Made by a program: the position numbers and the translations under genes. The notes beneath the pieces were generated by a model. The model did not search any database, was not told the DNA's origin, and saw only the letters and a list, made by a program, of their open reading frames with translations. Shown one piece after another: positions 1-11,137 of a stretch of 64,000 bases of DNA; position 1 is the first letter of the stretch, and each line of letters starts with the position of its first letter. The stretch lies in contig HG738138.1 in NCBI GenBank assembly GCA_000499405.2, forward strand, positions 8,120,888 through 8,184,887, read 5' to 3'. This DNA comes from Onchocerca volvulus (taxonomy: Eukaryota > Nematoda > Chromadorea > Rhabditida > Onchocercidae).

Positions 1-2765
1 ACTAAAAACTTTGCTTGCCGGATATAATGCCGAATCAAAGCGTTTCATATCTAAAATCAAGAAATATAACTCGTACTTCCAAATGGCGTCGTTCAGCGCA
101 GAAATCGTAACATTGTGACAATAAATATTATACATGGACCTTGCGGTACACTGAATCAAAATTCACCATGCATGGAAAATGCTCTATGCGATATCCTCGA
201 GCATTAGTATCCAACACAGTTACAAGAAATGATGGATATCTTTTATACAGAAGATCAACAGAAGATGGCAGTAAATTAGCAGCCATACAAACGTGGAATG
301 GTGACATTGACATAGATAACCGGTAGGTTGTTCCATATTCGCCGTTGCTATTAAAAGCATACAAAGTGCACATAAACGTGGAATACTGTAACTCCGTTAA
401 ATCGATCAAATACATTTGCAAGTATGTGAATAAAGGCAATGATATGGCAGTTTCTGACATTTAGCCAGAAAGAAGTGATAGGAATGCGGTATTACATGCG
501 GTGAAATCGTGCAGTATTAGGCTGGAAAATAAATAAACAGCAATGAATCTGTATGGCGAATTCTTTCATTTCTATACATGAACGAAGTCCAGCTGTTGTT
601 CACTTAGCAGTACATCTAGAAAATGGACAACGGGTTTATTTCACAGTTGCTAATGTGCAACGAATAGCCTTGAATTCATCGGCTACAACGTTAACTTCTT
701 TCTTCACGTCATGTTAAAATGATGCATTTGCGAAAACACTGTTATATTCGGAAGTGCCTACGTATTACACATGGAATGCGAGTAGAAAATCATTTGAAGG
801 ATTCAAACAAGGAGAACCAGTTTATGGACAACCTGGCATATTCAAACAAACTACGATAGGCAGATTGTACACCGTGCATCCTAATCAAGACGAATGTTTC
901 TTCCTTTGCATGTTGTTAGTAAATGTGCCCGGTCCAACTCCTTCCAGCGATTAAAAATTGTCAACGGCGTTACACATGCTACTTTCCGAAGTGCATGTGA
1001 GGCTTTGAATTTATTGGAGAACAACCGACACTGGAATTTATGCATTAATGACGAATGCAACAAGTCATATCCAAATCAAATTCGTACAATGTTTGCGATC
1101 ATACTGACCGCCTTCTCTCCTTCATCTCCAACACGGGTATGGAAGAACTATAAATCGCATATGGTTGAGAAGATATTCTCCATCGAATACGCAGCGAAAA
1201 TTAAAATATGAACATCGATTTCACAGCAGAAATCTACAACGAATCGTTGATAATGATCGAAAACTTGTGCTTACAAATCGCGAGCAAAGTTCCCAATCAA
1301 TTGGAAATGCCATCACCGAATCGATTTGCTGCTGCTTCGTTCGATGTAGAATTGCATCACGAAGAAAATGACAACGCGATAAATCTTTTGTCATACGTGC
1401 AGTCAAATATTCCTAAGCTAACGCTTGAGCAAAAAGGCATTTACTATCAAATAATGCAAACTGTCAATAAAGAAGTTGAAGAAATTTTCTTTTTAGATGC
1501 GCTAGGAGGAACTGGTAAAATGTTCCTAATTAAGATTGATTCTGGCAGCTATTCGATTCCAAAAGGACATAGCCTTAGCTCTTACATCGTCTGGAACAGC
1601 TGCAACATTGCTACCAAGTGGAAGTACCGCTCATTCCGTTTTGAAATTGCGATTGAGCATCATTGAAACTCCCAGATGCAACATTTCCAAAGCATCGGGC
1701 ATGGAAAAAGTATTGCAAAATGCAAACTTATTATTTAGGATGAATGTACAATGAAGCACAAAAATCGGTCGAGGCTCTTGATCCATCATTGCAAGATTTG
1801 CATGGAAATATCAGGCCATTTGGGAACGCATTAATATTGCTTGCAAGAGATTTCAGACAAATACCTCAGCCGACACTAACAAACGAAATAAATGCTTGTC
1901 TGAAGTACTTTACTTTGTCGCGATACGTAAAGACATTAAAATTAACTACAACTATGCGTGTTTAGCTGCAAAACGATCGATCAACTGGGATATTGTCACA
2001 TCAATTGCTGGAAACTGGGGACGGAAAGGTTGCCGTCTGATCTGACCTCAGGACGAATTTCATTGCCTCATAATTTCTGCAATTTAGTAACGCCAAAAGA
2101 AGAGTTGGTTGAAAAAATATTTCCCGATATTCAAACCAATTATAAGAATCACGATTGGCTAAGTGAACGAACTATTCTTGCGGCCAAGAACAAAGACTTT
2201 CGTTGAACTTCACAATATTATTCAGTCTAACATTCAAAGTGAGGTAGTAACATACAGTTCCGTCGATATTTTGTGGAAGCAGATGAAGCGGTTAATTATC
2301 CAACACAATTTTTGAATTCACTCGATCTACCAGAATGGGCGTGCCAATTACCATGTTGCGAAATATCAACCAGCCAAAACTTTGCAACGGCACGCGGCTT
2401 GCAGTAAAAAAAAAAATTAATGAGCAATGTCGTAGAAACAACAATCTTGACAGGATCTTCCAAAGGTGGAGATGTCCTTATTCCTCGAATTTGTATAATT
2501 CCAACGAATATGCAATTTAAGAGATTGCAATTCACAATTCAATTGGCGTTTGCATTCACGATCAACAAAGCTCACGGTCAACTTTTGGAATTGCGCGGTT
2601 TGGATCTAGAGATTTTGATTGCTTCTCCCGCGGACAATTATATGTTGCGTGTTGTAGAGTCAGCAAATCAGACAATCTCTATATCTACACAGAATAACAA
2701 AAAACATTGTATGCTCACAAGTATTTTAAATAAATGGAATGAAACATTTCATTATACACTATAAC
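1..2765 (+). mobile_element. Decayed Helitron (Rep/Pif1-helicase transposon)
   Basis: Broken reading frames in element order match the RepHel protein of Helitron rolling-circle transposons. Around 141-470 a segment reads like the stretch before the Rep motifs (HGKCSMRYPRA, DGYLLYRRS, then after a stop VEYCNSVKSIKYICKYVNKG). From 1208 to 2764 the Pif1-type helicase half follows. No intact frame remains: stops and shifts separate every block. I see no clear 5' TC or 3' CTRR/hairpin terminus, and the left end may lie outside the window. The assignment rests on recalled family motifs and order; an alignment to nematode Helitrons would settle it. Confidence 0.85.
1208..2764 (+). pseudogene. Pif1-like helicase pseudogene of the Helitron
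   Basis: In intact elements this domain unwinds DNA during rolling-circle transposition. Visible blocks, in at least three frames: a Walker A-like GGTGKM at about 1507-1524 (the residue after the invariant lysine is Met instead of Thr); a Walker B/motif II remnant near 1735-1760; SVEALDPSLQDLHGN and LARDFRQIPQ at about 1764-1865 (Pif1 GDFRQ motif, here RDFRQ); LTTTMRV at about 1942; GVPITMLRNINQPKLCNGTRL at about 2338-2400; and the C-terminal FTINKAHGQ near 2553-2580. Frameshifts at about 1600, 1740, 1970 and 2400 and internal stops make it non-functional. Confidence 0.85.
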
Positions 2766-3510
2766 CTCGACATTTGTGTGACGCAACTACATTTCCCATA
2801 AATCAAAAATTAAACGAATTACATCCCTCACAAAGCAGAAAACAAACGGAAAGCTTGAATTACTCGTCTTATTTATTTAAAAACATGCGCCTATTGTCGC
2901 GAGTTCGATATCGAGAAACTCCAGTCAAATGCCAAATCCTCATTGTAAATTAATGTAACCAGTATTGTAAAACATTTAACATCTTATATTCCTTTCCCAT
3001 GTTTTTTCTTTTTTTTGGTATTCTTTCATACCGGAAGTGCCTTTGCTGTCAATCACTTACAACACCCATCTAAATTCACATCACTGTCCAATTTCACATC
3101 CTAATCTTCTCATTGGATCTTGTTTACGATGCTTATGTTGTACTTGAGTCTTTACAGTTTCCGGTGATTAACCCATTCCCATGCACTTTAGTTCTTAACA
3201 ATTTCCGGTGATTAAACCACTCCCATCTCTAACTATATAAATTTGGTTGTATTAAGAAAATAACTATCTTCAAAATAAAAATTTTATAATTCGGTGTGAA
3301 CTCGACGATTCGACCCTACACAATCTACTCCAACTCGATTGCACAATTTATCCCAATTCGACTAGAAGCGACTAAATTAACTCAACTCTCCACAGTTTAA
3401 CCAACTCGCTTGGATTCACTGGCTGTATTAACTAGTGATCGCATCGCTCACCAATTCAGAAATATTCACGACAATATTAATTTGGTGCTCAACGAAGTGA
3501 GGTAACGATG
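2766..3510 (+). repeat. Probable 5' LTR and leader of the BEL/Pao element
   Basis: This non-coding stretch lies directly upstream of a gag-like region and has LTR-like organisation: a TATA motif (ctatataaattt, about 3232), an AATAAA signal near 3272, and a following leader with repeated 'actcgat/attcgac' words before gag. Exact LTR borders are not visible because no matching 3' LTR was recognised after the integrase. Calling it an LTR is inference from position and signals. Confidence 0.5.
3155..3232 (+). repeat. Short tandem duplication in the LTR promoter region
   Basis: Two imperfect copies of a unit of about 44 bases, each containing tttccggtgatta followed by acc.attcccat-type sequence, sit just upstream of the TATA motif. 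Duplicated upstream elements of this kind are typical of LTR U3 enhancers. Confidence 0.6.
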
Positions 3511-4470
3511 TTAAGTGGCATTATTGCCAGTATTCAACTACCAAACCAGATTAGTCTTTCTTCTTAAAGAGATTAACTCCCTAAAATTCGAATCTCCGGA
3601 CCCAAACTCCTCACTGGATCAACAAAAAATTCTTTATACAACAAGGGAACAAATGCTCATAGATAAATTCGAAAGGGTCCAATTAGTGTCAAAGAGCTTG
3701 AAGATGCTTATGACACATGGCTTAAGCATATTCAGACCATCACTGAGACAAAAAAAAGCGAAGATGAAGAAAAGGTTTACGAACAGGTCACAGAGGGTGA
3801 ACATGGACTATTCCGAATAATGCATGAAGGGAAAGAAGCGCTGATAACGTTAACCAAGGTATAAAGATGACGCTGAGCAAAAGTTGGAGCATATATTTAA
3901 GAGAAAGAGTAAAGAACAGGAAAGATTAATCTCTCCTTCAAACGTTACTGTCAATCTTCCTCAATTATCCCTACCTACCTTCAATGGTCATCCCAGACGA
4001 TGGCGGCAGTTCTGGAGCAGTTTCAACGCAGCAGTCCATTCACAAACAATTCCCGCAATCCAAAAATTAAATTATTTGTTTTTATGCCGTAGAGGTAATG
4101 CTTTATAAGTTGTATCAGGCTACGAAATAGCACCTGAAAATTACGAAGTAATTAGACAACTGCTTAGAGATAAATATGGAGACCTCTCGACAATAATGAT
4201 GATATTATACAATGAACTTCAAGCCATCAAAAGGAATGAAAAAGAATGGATGGCTACGATCGAAAATATAGAACGAGTGCTACGCCAATTGGAAGCGATA
4301 GGAGAGAACTTGGAACATTCAAGTATCGAAACTACGATAGAAAGTAAGTTACCATTATAGGTTCTGAATATAATATAGGTTCTGAGTAAGTTACCATTAT
4401 AGGTTCTGAATAAAGGTTTATACTCAAAAGAAAGTAGAGGTACCTTGGTCAATTCCAAAAATTAGAGACT
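3510..4470 (+). pseudogene. BEL/Pao gag-like pseudogene (DUF1759 region)
   Basis: Gag packages element RNA in virus-like particles. The diagnostic piece is at about 3950-4110, with LSLPTFNGHPRRWRQFWSSF, continuing after a stop with a segment ending near 4360 that resembles the DUF1759 helical region (YEVIRQLLRDKYGD, then LRQLEAIGENLEH). Upstream, 3515-3880 reads as a charged coiled-coil-like N-terminus broken by several frame changes. A local tandem duplication at 4343-4412 further disrupts the frame. Non-functional. Confidence 0.75.
4343..4412 (+). repeat. Tandem duplication inside gag
   Basis: The phrase agtaagttaccattatagg followed by ttctgaata occurs at about 4343 and again at about 4384, with a partial ataggttctg copy between. 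The period is about 41 bases. It looks like a local slippage/duplication event after the element died. Confidence 0.75.
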
Positions 4471-4599
4471 TTTTGTCGAATATAATTCATATAACCCAAC
4501 AGGTCAAGAATTGTCAGCATCTTTCCACATTTACGGACACTAAGCTTACAATCAAAAGTTAGACCAAAAACCGAGATAAAATCCTGGAGAAACATCAGC

Positions 4600-5310
4600 A
4601 CTGTCGATGGTACGTGGCAATCCAAAACTCTCATCATCCACGGCTCGAAATAATCAACATTTATCACAACTCACGATAAGTAGAAACAGACCGTGTATAT
4701 TCTGTACTCGAGATCATTGGGATAGCGAGTGCGACGTCTATTCAACTGCAAGTAGCAGAAGGGATCGTCTCAAATTGCTAAAAAAAATGCCCGATCTGCT
4801 TTAAAGACAGTCATAATGACGAAAGAAGCAAAATCAAAAAACAATGTTTTTATTGCAAAGCTCCCCACAATAATGCCTTATGCGATGACAGAAATACAAC
4901 TTCATCAAACAGTTTGGTTCATTCCGAAGTCAAGGATGATCACGAAAATCCTCGAAATCCTCAGGAAAAGGATTGTTCAGCTTCGCTTTATAACTCAATC
5001 TACACCACTCGAACGAATACAAAAAGGAGACTTTACTCTTATGTAAGGAAGTAAAAGTTTTTAATCCAGCTCAACCTCAACGACAAAAGAAGACTTTAGT
5101 ACTATTCGACATAGATTCACAACTCTCTTTCATTTCTCAGAAGTTATAGTATCAATTAAAATTAACAGAATCAGGCAAACAAATCATGAAAATAACTCCA
5201 TTTCGCATGAGAAACCCAGCGTTGCGTCCCACGGCTCCTACGCAATTGAACGTGCAAACAGTGCAAAACGACATTATAAGAGTATGTGTTAATGTAGTCC
5301 AACACTAACC
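4600..5310 (+). pseudogene. BEL/Pao zinc-knuckle and aspartic protease pseudogene
   Basis: Two CCHC-like knuckles are readable: CIFCTRDHWDSEC at about 4693-4731, and C..C....H....C remnants (CFYCKAPHNNALC) near 4845-4890 in another frame. At about 5090-5150 the pepsin-like protease start reads LVLFDIDSQLSFIS, where family members have a D-S/T-G active-site triad; here the glycine-bearing triad is gone (DID). Stops follow at about 5150 and 5308. Confidence 0.75.
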
Positions 5311-5339
5311 AATGAATTAAGGTCGTAGATGCACTAAAA

Positions 5340-6360
5340 GAATTTCAAGAATTAACTAATTATTGGGGGAAACCCGACATACTGACTGGAGTCGACTATT
5401 TCTTTAAGATTGCAAGACATACAGGAATTGAGTTCAGGTCACATGTTGATACAATCATGGTTGGTCCCATGATTGCTGGAAGTGGAGATGTAGTTAAACT
5501 TCGTCAAAATAATCTTTCTTCCCAAAATTTGGTATGTATCGCCAAGGCTAACATTAATTCAGAACTAGAAAACTTTTGGAGACTAGAATCAATGAAAATT
5601 CAAGAGTCTCCAAACGATAACGATGATGAAGAAACTCTAAAATGCTTTCAAAGGACACTGAAGAAAAAGGATGGTCGTCATCATGTCTGCTGGCCATGGA
5701 GGGATTCTAAACAAAATTTAAGCAACAACTATGGTTTATGCCTGGGGCGTTTAAAGAACTTAATCGGAAAATTGCAACTCAGATCGCTTTTCCAGGTACA
5801 CCATAACACAATCATGGAACAATTACAAACAGATAGGATTGAAGAAGTTCCTCATAACGACGAAGTAGGTGTCATACCTTATCTTCCGCATCACGAAGTG
5901 TGGATTAGTGTATGATGCCTCGGCATATCAAAAGGGTTATAAAAGTCTGAACGAAGTTCTCCAAAGAAGTCCGGTAATGTTACTTGATCTAGTCGGCATA
6001 TTATTACGGTTTCGAATGATAAAATTAATCATAATTGCTGACATAGAAAAAGCTTTTTTACAAATAGGATTACATCCTAAGGAAAGAAATCGTACAGGAT
6101 TTCTATGGGTCAAGAATCTAGATCAGAAAGTATCAGAGAAAAACATCAAATCCTACCGATTTAAACGAGTACGTTTGGAGTGATATCTTCACCTTTCCTA
6201 TTAGCAGCAACCCTTAAATACCATTTAGATAATACAGCAACTAATTTGGCCCCAGAAATAAAGAAAACTTATATGTTGATAACATCATTTTAACTGCAGA
6301 AAATACGGAAGAAGCGAAAAAGGATAAAAACAAACGTAATCTGATGCAGAAGATGAATAG
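5340..6360 (+). pseudogene. BEL/Pao reverse transcriptase pseudogene (5' part)
   Basis: From about 5340 the frame reads the protease/RT linker (KPDILTGVDYFFKIA) and then the RT fingers and palm in shifting frames: YLPHHEVWIS near 5880, YDASAYQKGYKSLNEVL at about 5909-5960, ADIEKAFLQIGLHPKERNRTGFLW at about 6040-6110, and a YVDN catalytic-loop variant near 6270. A stop at 6181 and frameshifts kill it. The sequence runs into the assembly gap just after the YVDN box, so the RT thumb and connection are absent. Confidence 0.85.
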
Positions 6361-6375
6361 CACCAAAAAAATATA

Positions 6376-6597
6376 NNNNNNNNNNNNNNNNNNNNNNNNN
6401 NNNNNNNNNNNNNNNNNNNNNNNNNNNNNNNNNNNNNNNNNNNNNNNNNNNNNNNNNNNNNNNNNNNNNNNNNNNNNNNNNNNNNNNNNNNNNNNNNNNN
6501 NNNNNNNNNNNNNNNNNNNNNNNNNNNNNNNNNNNNNNNNNNNNNNNNNNNNNNNNNNNNNNNNNNNNNNNNNNNNNNNNNNNNNNNNNNNNNNNNN
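6376..6597. other. Assembly gap (222 N)
   Basis: Unsequenced run inside the retrotransposon, between the RT catalytic loop and an inverted LTR-like sequence. True size and content are unknown; any ORF drawn across it is meaningless. Confidence 0.99.
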
Positions 6598-6995
6598 GTG
6601 AGATGTGTTGATTTGACTTGAAGTGTGTTGAATTGACGCCGAATTGTAATAATCCTTTATTGGTACAAAAGAGGAATGAATAGTGGAATGAATAATGAAG
6701 AATGAAGACTCAAGAATCTCTTTTAGCTTACAAAATGAAGGGTTTATATGTGTTGAGAAATGGGAGTGGGTTACAATAATTATCCAACATTCTTGCAGAT
6801 GTTCATTAACATACTCAAGGAACAGTGTTCCGTTTACATATGTACAATAAAAACATTGTAACAGGATGTGAGGAGAAGAGTTCCCATGCATGGGATCAGA
6901 TAAGCATGAAAGTGGATATGACTAACAAAACTTGAGAAAACATTTGAGAAATAATCTAAGGAATGCAATTTAGGTAAATGATTCATTATTGTTAA
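6598..6995 (-). repeat. Inverted LTR-like sequence nested in the BEL/Pao element
   Basis: Read on the minus strand this starts near TGTTAACAATAATG, has a TATA motif (acacatataaaccc), a polyadenylation-type aataaagg, then caattcggcgtcaattcaac, which resembles the end of the 5' LTR at about 3290 (ataattcggtgtgaactcg). It interrupts the pol frame between RT and RNase H. Together with the adjacent gap it most likely marks a second LTR element inserted in opposite orientation, whose body collapsed in assembly. It has no coding potential of its own. Confidence 0.55.
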
Positions 6996-7053
6996 CATCC
7001 GGTTACAAATCAAAGGAAGAAATTTATTTTTTATTTGTTTATTAGTTTGAGAT

Positions 7054-7407
7054 TTGTTGAGTTTCGCGAAATTGAAATTCGAGACAAAATCTCTAATAGC
7101 GCCAATAAAAAATATATCAATTCCAAAACTCGAATTGCTATCTATATTGATAGGAGTTAGTGCTGGCCAATTCGTGTTAAACCATTTATGGTGCCATGAA
7201 AAGGATGTTACTGTCTGGTCAGACGCAAAATGTGCCCTTTTTTGGGTGAAAAATGAATCGAAATTACTTCCGCGATTTGTGCAAAAACGAGCTGAAGAAA
7301 TTCGGAATTCTTACTTTAAATTAAGATACTTACTGAGTTCTCAAAATCCAGCCGACATGGCCACAAGAGAAATTTCACTAACTAAACTTCGCTATAGCAA
7401 ATTATGA
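7054..7407 (+). pseudogene. BEL/Pao RNase H segment
   Basis: The frame contains the usual BEL sequence order after RT: ISIPKLELLSILIG (start of RNase H region), VTVWSDAKCALFWVKNE (catalytic Asp in WSD), and SQNPADMATRE (the conserved N-P-A-D tail). The frame is open for 117 codons but begins after the insertion/gap and ends in a stop before the integrase, so it cannot be expressed as part of a complete Pol. Confidence 0.85.
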
Positions 7408-7767
7408 TGAAATGATCCGTACTGGCTAGATAAAGATCAATCACAATGGCCTAACGGTAAGTTCATATATAATGCAGAAGACGAAATCACAGCGGTAATG
7501 ACAAATTTAGCGAAATGCTACCGATATATGACGAAGAAACTAAAATCCAATTTATTGAAGCACACCGCTTCACTAAATGAACTAAAATAATTAGAATAAC
7601 CGTCTGGATTCTTCGATTCATTAAAAGGGTTTATAAAAATGCAATACCTTGGCTGAAATCATTGTCCATACCAGGAAGCAATATGTCAAAGGACGATTAC
7701 AATCTAGCAGAATAGTTATTAATTAGACAGGCACAATCGCAGAACCTCTGAGTGAAGAAATAGAGTA

Positions 7768-9108
7768 ATGGAATTTTTTCAGTCTAAAAAGAATAAGTTG
7801 TGGAGATCCAACAGTCGACTGGAACATTCGGAACTGCACAACGAAAGTCAATATCCTATTTATTTACCAAATAAGAGCGATGTAACTAAACTCATCATTT
7901 GGCAGCAACATGATAGGTTGTACCATAGTGGAATTGCACACACCTTATCTGCAATAAGGCATAGATTTTGGATTCCGAAAGGAAGAGCCACAATAAAGCG
8001 AACGATATCTTCATGCATGGCTTGCAAGCGATGGAAGGCAAAATCCTTCAACCTGCCGCCAATGCCAAGCCTACCAGAATCACGAGTACGGTGATCAAGA
8101 ACATTCGAGCAGGTAAGTTTGGGCCCACTCTCGATTAAATCGCCTACTGGGGTAATAAAAAGACGGATCGCCTTCTTCACATGTTTTACAACTAGGGCAG
8201 TTCATCTCGAACCGATGGAAGATTTATACGCTGGAAATTTCTTACAAATTATGAGAAGATTCTTTCTCGTAGAGAATATCCAAGCTAATGACAATGCCAG
8301 CCAATTTCAGCTAATATTCAAAAAAATAATAGACGAAAACGCCAATTTCATAGCCGAGAAAGACACGATTTGGAAAAATACAATTCAACGAGCGCCATGG
8401 GGTGGTGGCGTTTATGAAGGGCTCATTGGACTGACAAAGGAGGCCTTAAGAAAAGCGATAAGAAGAAGACTCTTTACAAAAAGGGAAATGACAACACTAA
8501 TTACGGAGATAGAAGGAATATTAAATACGCGTCCATTGACTTACGTTGGGTTTGATGATTGCAGGATAATACGTCCCATCGATTTCATTTCACCTACGGC
8601 ATCATTAGACATATCAATCAAACATGAAAACGACGAAGAAGAATATACGCCTTATGCATTGAAAACAAAGGATAAATTAATCAAACATTGGACAAGTACT
8701 CTTAAAACACTGGATATTTTTTGGAAATTATGGAGAAAGGATTATCTAGAAAGTTTAAGAGAACGTCTACAAAAAGAAATGCATTCACCTCGACTCACTG
8801 AAGAAAGACTGCCACAAGTAAATGAAACAGTTTTATTGGTAGAACCTTATGTCCCTCGTGGTATATGGAATCTTGCAAGAATAATCAAACTTAACAAAGG
8901 TCTGGATGGACGGACACGAAATGCCACCATACAACTGCCAAATGGGAAACAACGTGATCGTTCTATAAATATGCTCTGTCCACTGGAAATCAACAGCGTT
9001 AATAGCAATGATTTCAATAATACTAAGAACCTATTAGAAGACGATTCAAAACAACCGGCAGCTAGTGAACTCGAAACTCCAAAAGAACAGCGACACATCC
9101 CGAAATAA
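7768..9108 (+). pseudogene. BEL/Pao integrase and C-terminal domain
   Basis: Integrase inserts element cDNA. 7768-8094 holds the HHCC zinc-binding domain (HDRLYHSGIAHTLSAIRHRF, then CMACKRWK). After a stop and shift, 8119-9108 is a 329-codon frame with the catalytic core: FTTRAVHLE, NDNASQF (second Asp) and WGGGVYEGLIGLTKEAL (Glu region), then LNTRPLTY and the DUF5641-like end with VLLVEPYVPRGIWNLARI. This is the least damaged part of the element. The break at 8094-8119 separates zinc finger from core. Confidence 0.88.
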
Positions 9109-11137
9109 ACATAAGACCACATCCAATAATTTTTTGAAAATATTATCATTGATAACAATGTTATTATTAGTGAACAATTCTGACATGTTATTGAAATTCT
9201 ATGAATAAATAGTGTCAACATAAATTGAATCTCCTAATATTGTCATTCAAATGAATTAAGTGATTAAGAACATGCAGCAAAGTTTACAAATGTGATTCCG
9301 ATCGTTTTGAATTTATCCTTTTCGGCAATGCATACGCACAATGTTTCAAATTTTGTTAGGTTTGAAGTACTTTATATTCAATAAATTGCGAACAAGTAAA
9401 CTTAAACCTCAGAATGCAAGAAAAAGAAGGTTGGAAAATTCATTTGTTGCGTAAAGTTTCTTGTCAGCTACACGAATTTTAATCATTAATATCTTGTTCA
9501 TTACGTTGATTAATTCTATTTGTTCTCCGATCTATGGCCATGATCGTTATTGATCGTCATTGGGGCAATTTCAAGATCCGACGCGATGGGATTAGAGCAT
9601 CTATTTTTAATAATGAAAAGGCTGTGCATAGGATTTCTTCCAAAAACTTCTTGATAAAATAAAGCATGCTTCTTAAATGTTAACAGCATTTTTTGTAGTT
9701 TAAATTTTGGAGTGAAACATAACTGGCAAGAATGTTATAAGGATTAAAAACAATGCATAAAGAGATTTTCTGACTAAATTTATTTCTTACACAAATTTTC
9801 TATATTTTCAAGCAAACTCACAAACCTCCTCTTCATTAATTTTATACTCAGAAGCTGTTATTTCCGTAATGTGGCATCCAAGAAAAAATTCCATGTCAGT
9901 TTCAGTCCCTCCACCCTGTTTGTCTCAAATGATATTTTTTTTTTTTACTTTTTTGCGCAGGTCATTTGAAAAATCTTAAAGGACAATCAAATCAATGCTA
10001 GAAAAGACAATCCCGCTTGAAGATGTTTACGTCCAAAACAGTCATAATTATTTCGTATTTTAAGTAATGAAATCGACCAGAACTTAGAGAAGTACAAAAT
10101 CGCAGGCGCCCTCGTACCTAACATATCCAGTAGTGCATGTGGAGATATCGGAAATAAATCTAGAAAAATTCACAACATAAGTACATTTTGGAAGAGGAAA
10201 ACAGGTAATAAATCCAGTATCTCAAGATGAAAATTCTTTATTATTTCCAACCATGGCAAGACAACTGACACGGCCCATCCCCTAACATCTCCCTTGCATG
10301 TTATTTTTTCCAGCATATTTGATGCATGGAGATTGACGTTGCTTTAATCTATTGGATTTACATTCTTTTCATCTCATCCCCATCTTGCAATAGCATCAGC
10401 AAAACAGTGTTTTAAATCATTTCGATTTTAGGATCGCAATGTAAAATGTGAAAGTGCGAAAATGTATATCGAATCGACTGGCCAATAATCCACACTACAA
10501 CTTCATCATGAGCCGACATCTAACCTCCATATGTGTTACAACCTCCATTACTTCGTAATCTACATAAATATTGTGCTCTGACAACTTCCCACATATATAA
10601 AGCCGGTCACCCTTACTCATTATTTTTTTGAATCTCGTCGCCCACATGTGGCACGTCAGTTTCGTTCTTAATAAAATTTTTGATACAAAAACAACTCTCG
10701 AACAAATACCCACTAGCCGGTTTATGTGCTCATATTAATTAAAAATTCTCGTCCGAACTATAGAAACTTAAATCCCTTCCTGATATTAAAACAAAGCCAC
10801 AGTTTGTCGATTCACTCCAAAAAATGTGCATTATCCACATAATTGCTCCTTTTCTCTTGTACAAATAAACATCAAATTCAATCGATGATTGAAATCGATC
10901 AACTAGCGCTGAAAATTTGGGAGTATCCAAAAGAATTCTGTAACAAAGCTCAGAGACAATCTAGTAGTATTCCTTAATCAACAGATATCCGCTCTTTTAT
11001 TATTATTGACCCGCAACATCCAACTTTCATGAAAATCAGTTCTAAAATAAATGCAGAAAAGTGATGATCATTATTTGTGCAGAAGATGAAGCTAGAAAAC
11101 CGTTAAAAGGAAAGCACAAGTATACACAAAATATACA
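9109..11137. other. Non-coding stretch after the retrotransposon
   Basis: No gene or matching 3' LTR recognised. A few short frames occur on the minus strand (10495-10930), but they lack convincing splice sites or domains. The right edge holds the 3' UTR of the DENND4 gene, with a candidate polyadenylation signal (AATAAA on the minus strand) at about 10996-11001. Confidence 0.6.

Larger units (their letters stand above)
2950..9108 (+). mobile_element. Degenerate BEL/Pao LTR retrotransposon
   Basis: Gag (DUF1759-type), CCHC knuckles, aspartic protease, reverse transcriptase, RNase H, integrase zinc-binding domain, integrase core and a C-terminal DUF5641-like domain occur in exactly the BEL/Pao order on the plus strand. 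All but the integrase-end frame are broken by stops and shifts. The middle of RT is missing, replaced by a run of N and an inverted LTR-like insertion (about 6376-7000). No 3' LTR was recognised after 9108. The left border is approximate. Confidence 0.9.

Noticed and set aside
6241..6891. 216-codon minus-strand frame
   Set aside because: Most of it spans the run of N; the rest is LTR sequence.
10495..10930. Minus-strand frames with a stretch (MSKGDRLYICGKL) resembling mitochondrial single-strand DNA-binding protein
   Set aside because: Only about 15 residues resemble the family. The preceding conserved strands and splice sites are absent and frames do not join, so chance or a very old relic is more likely.
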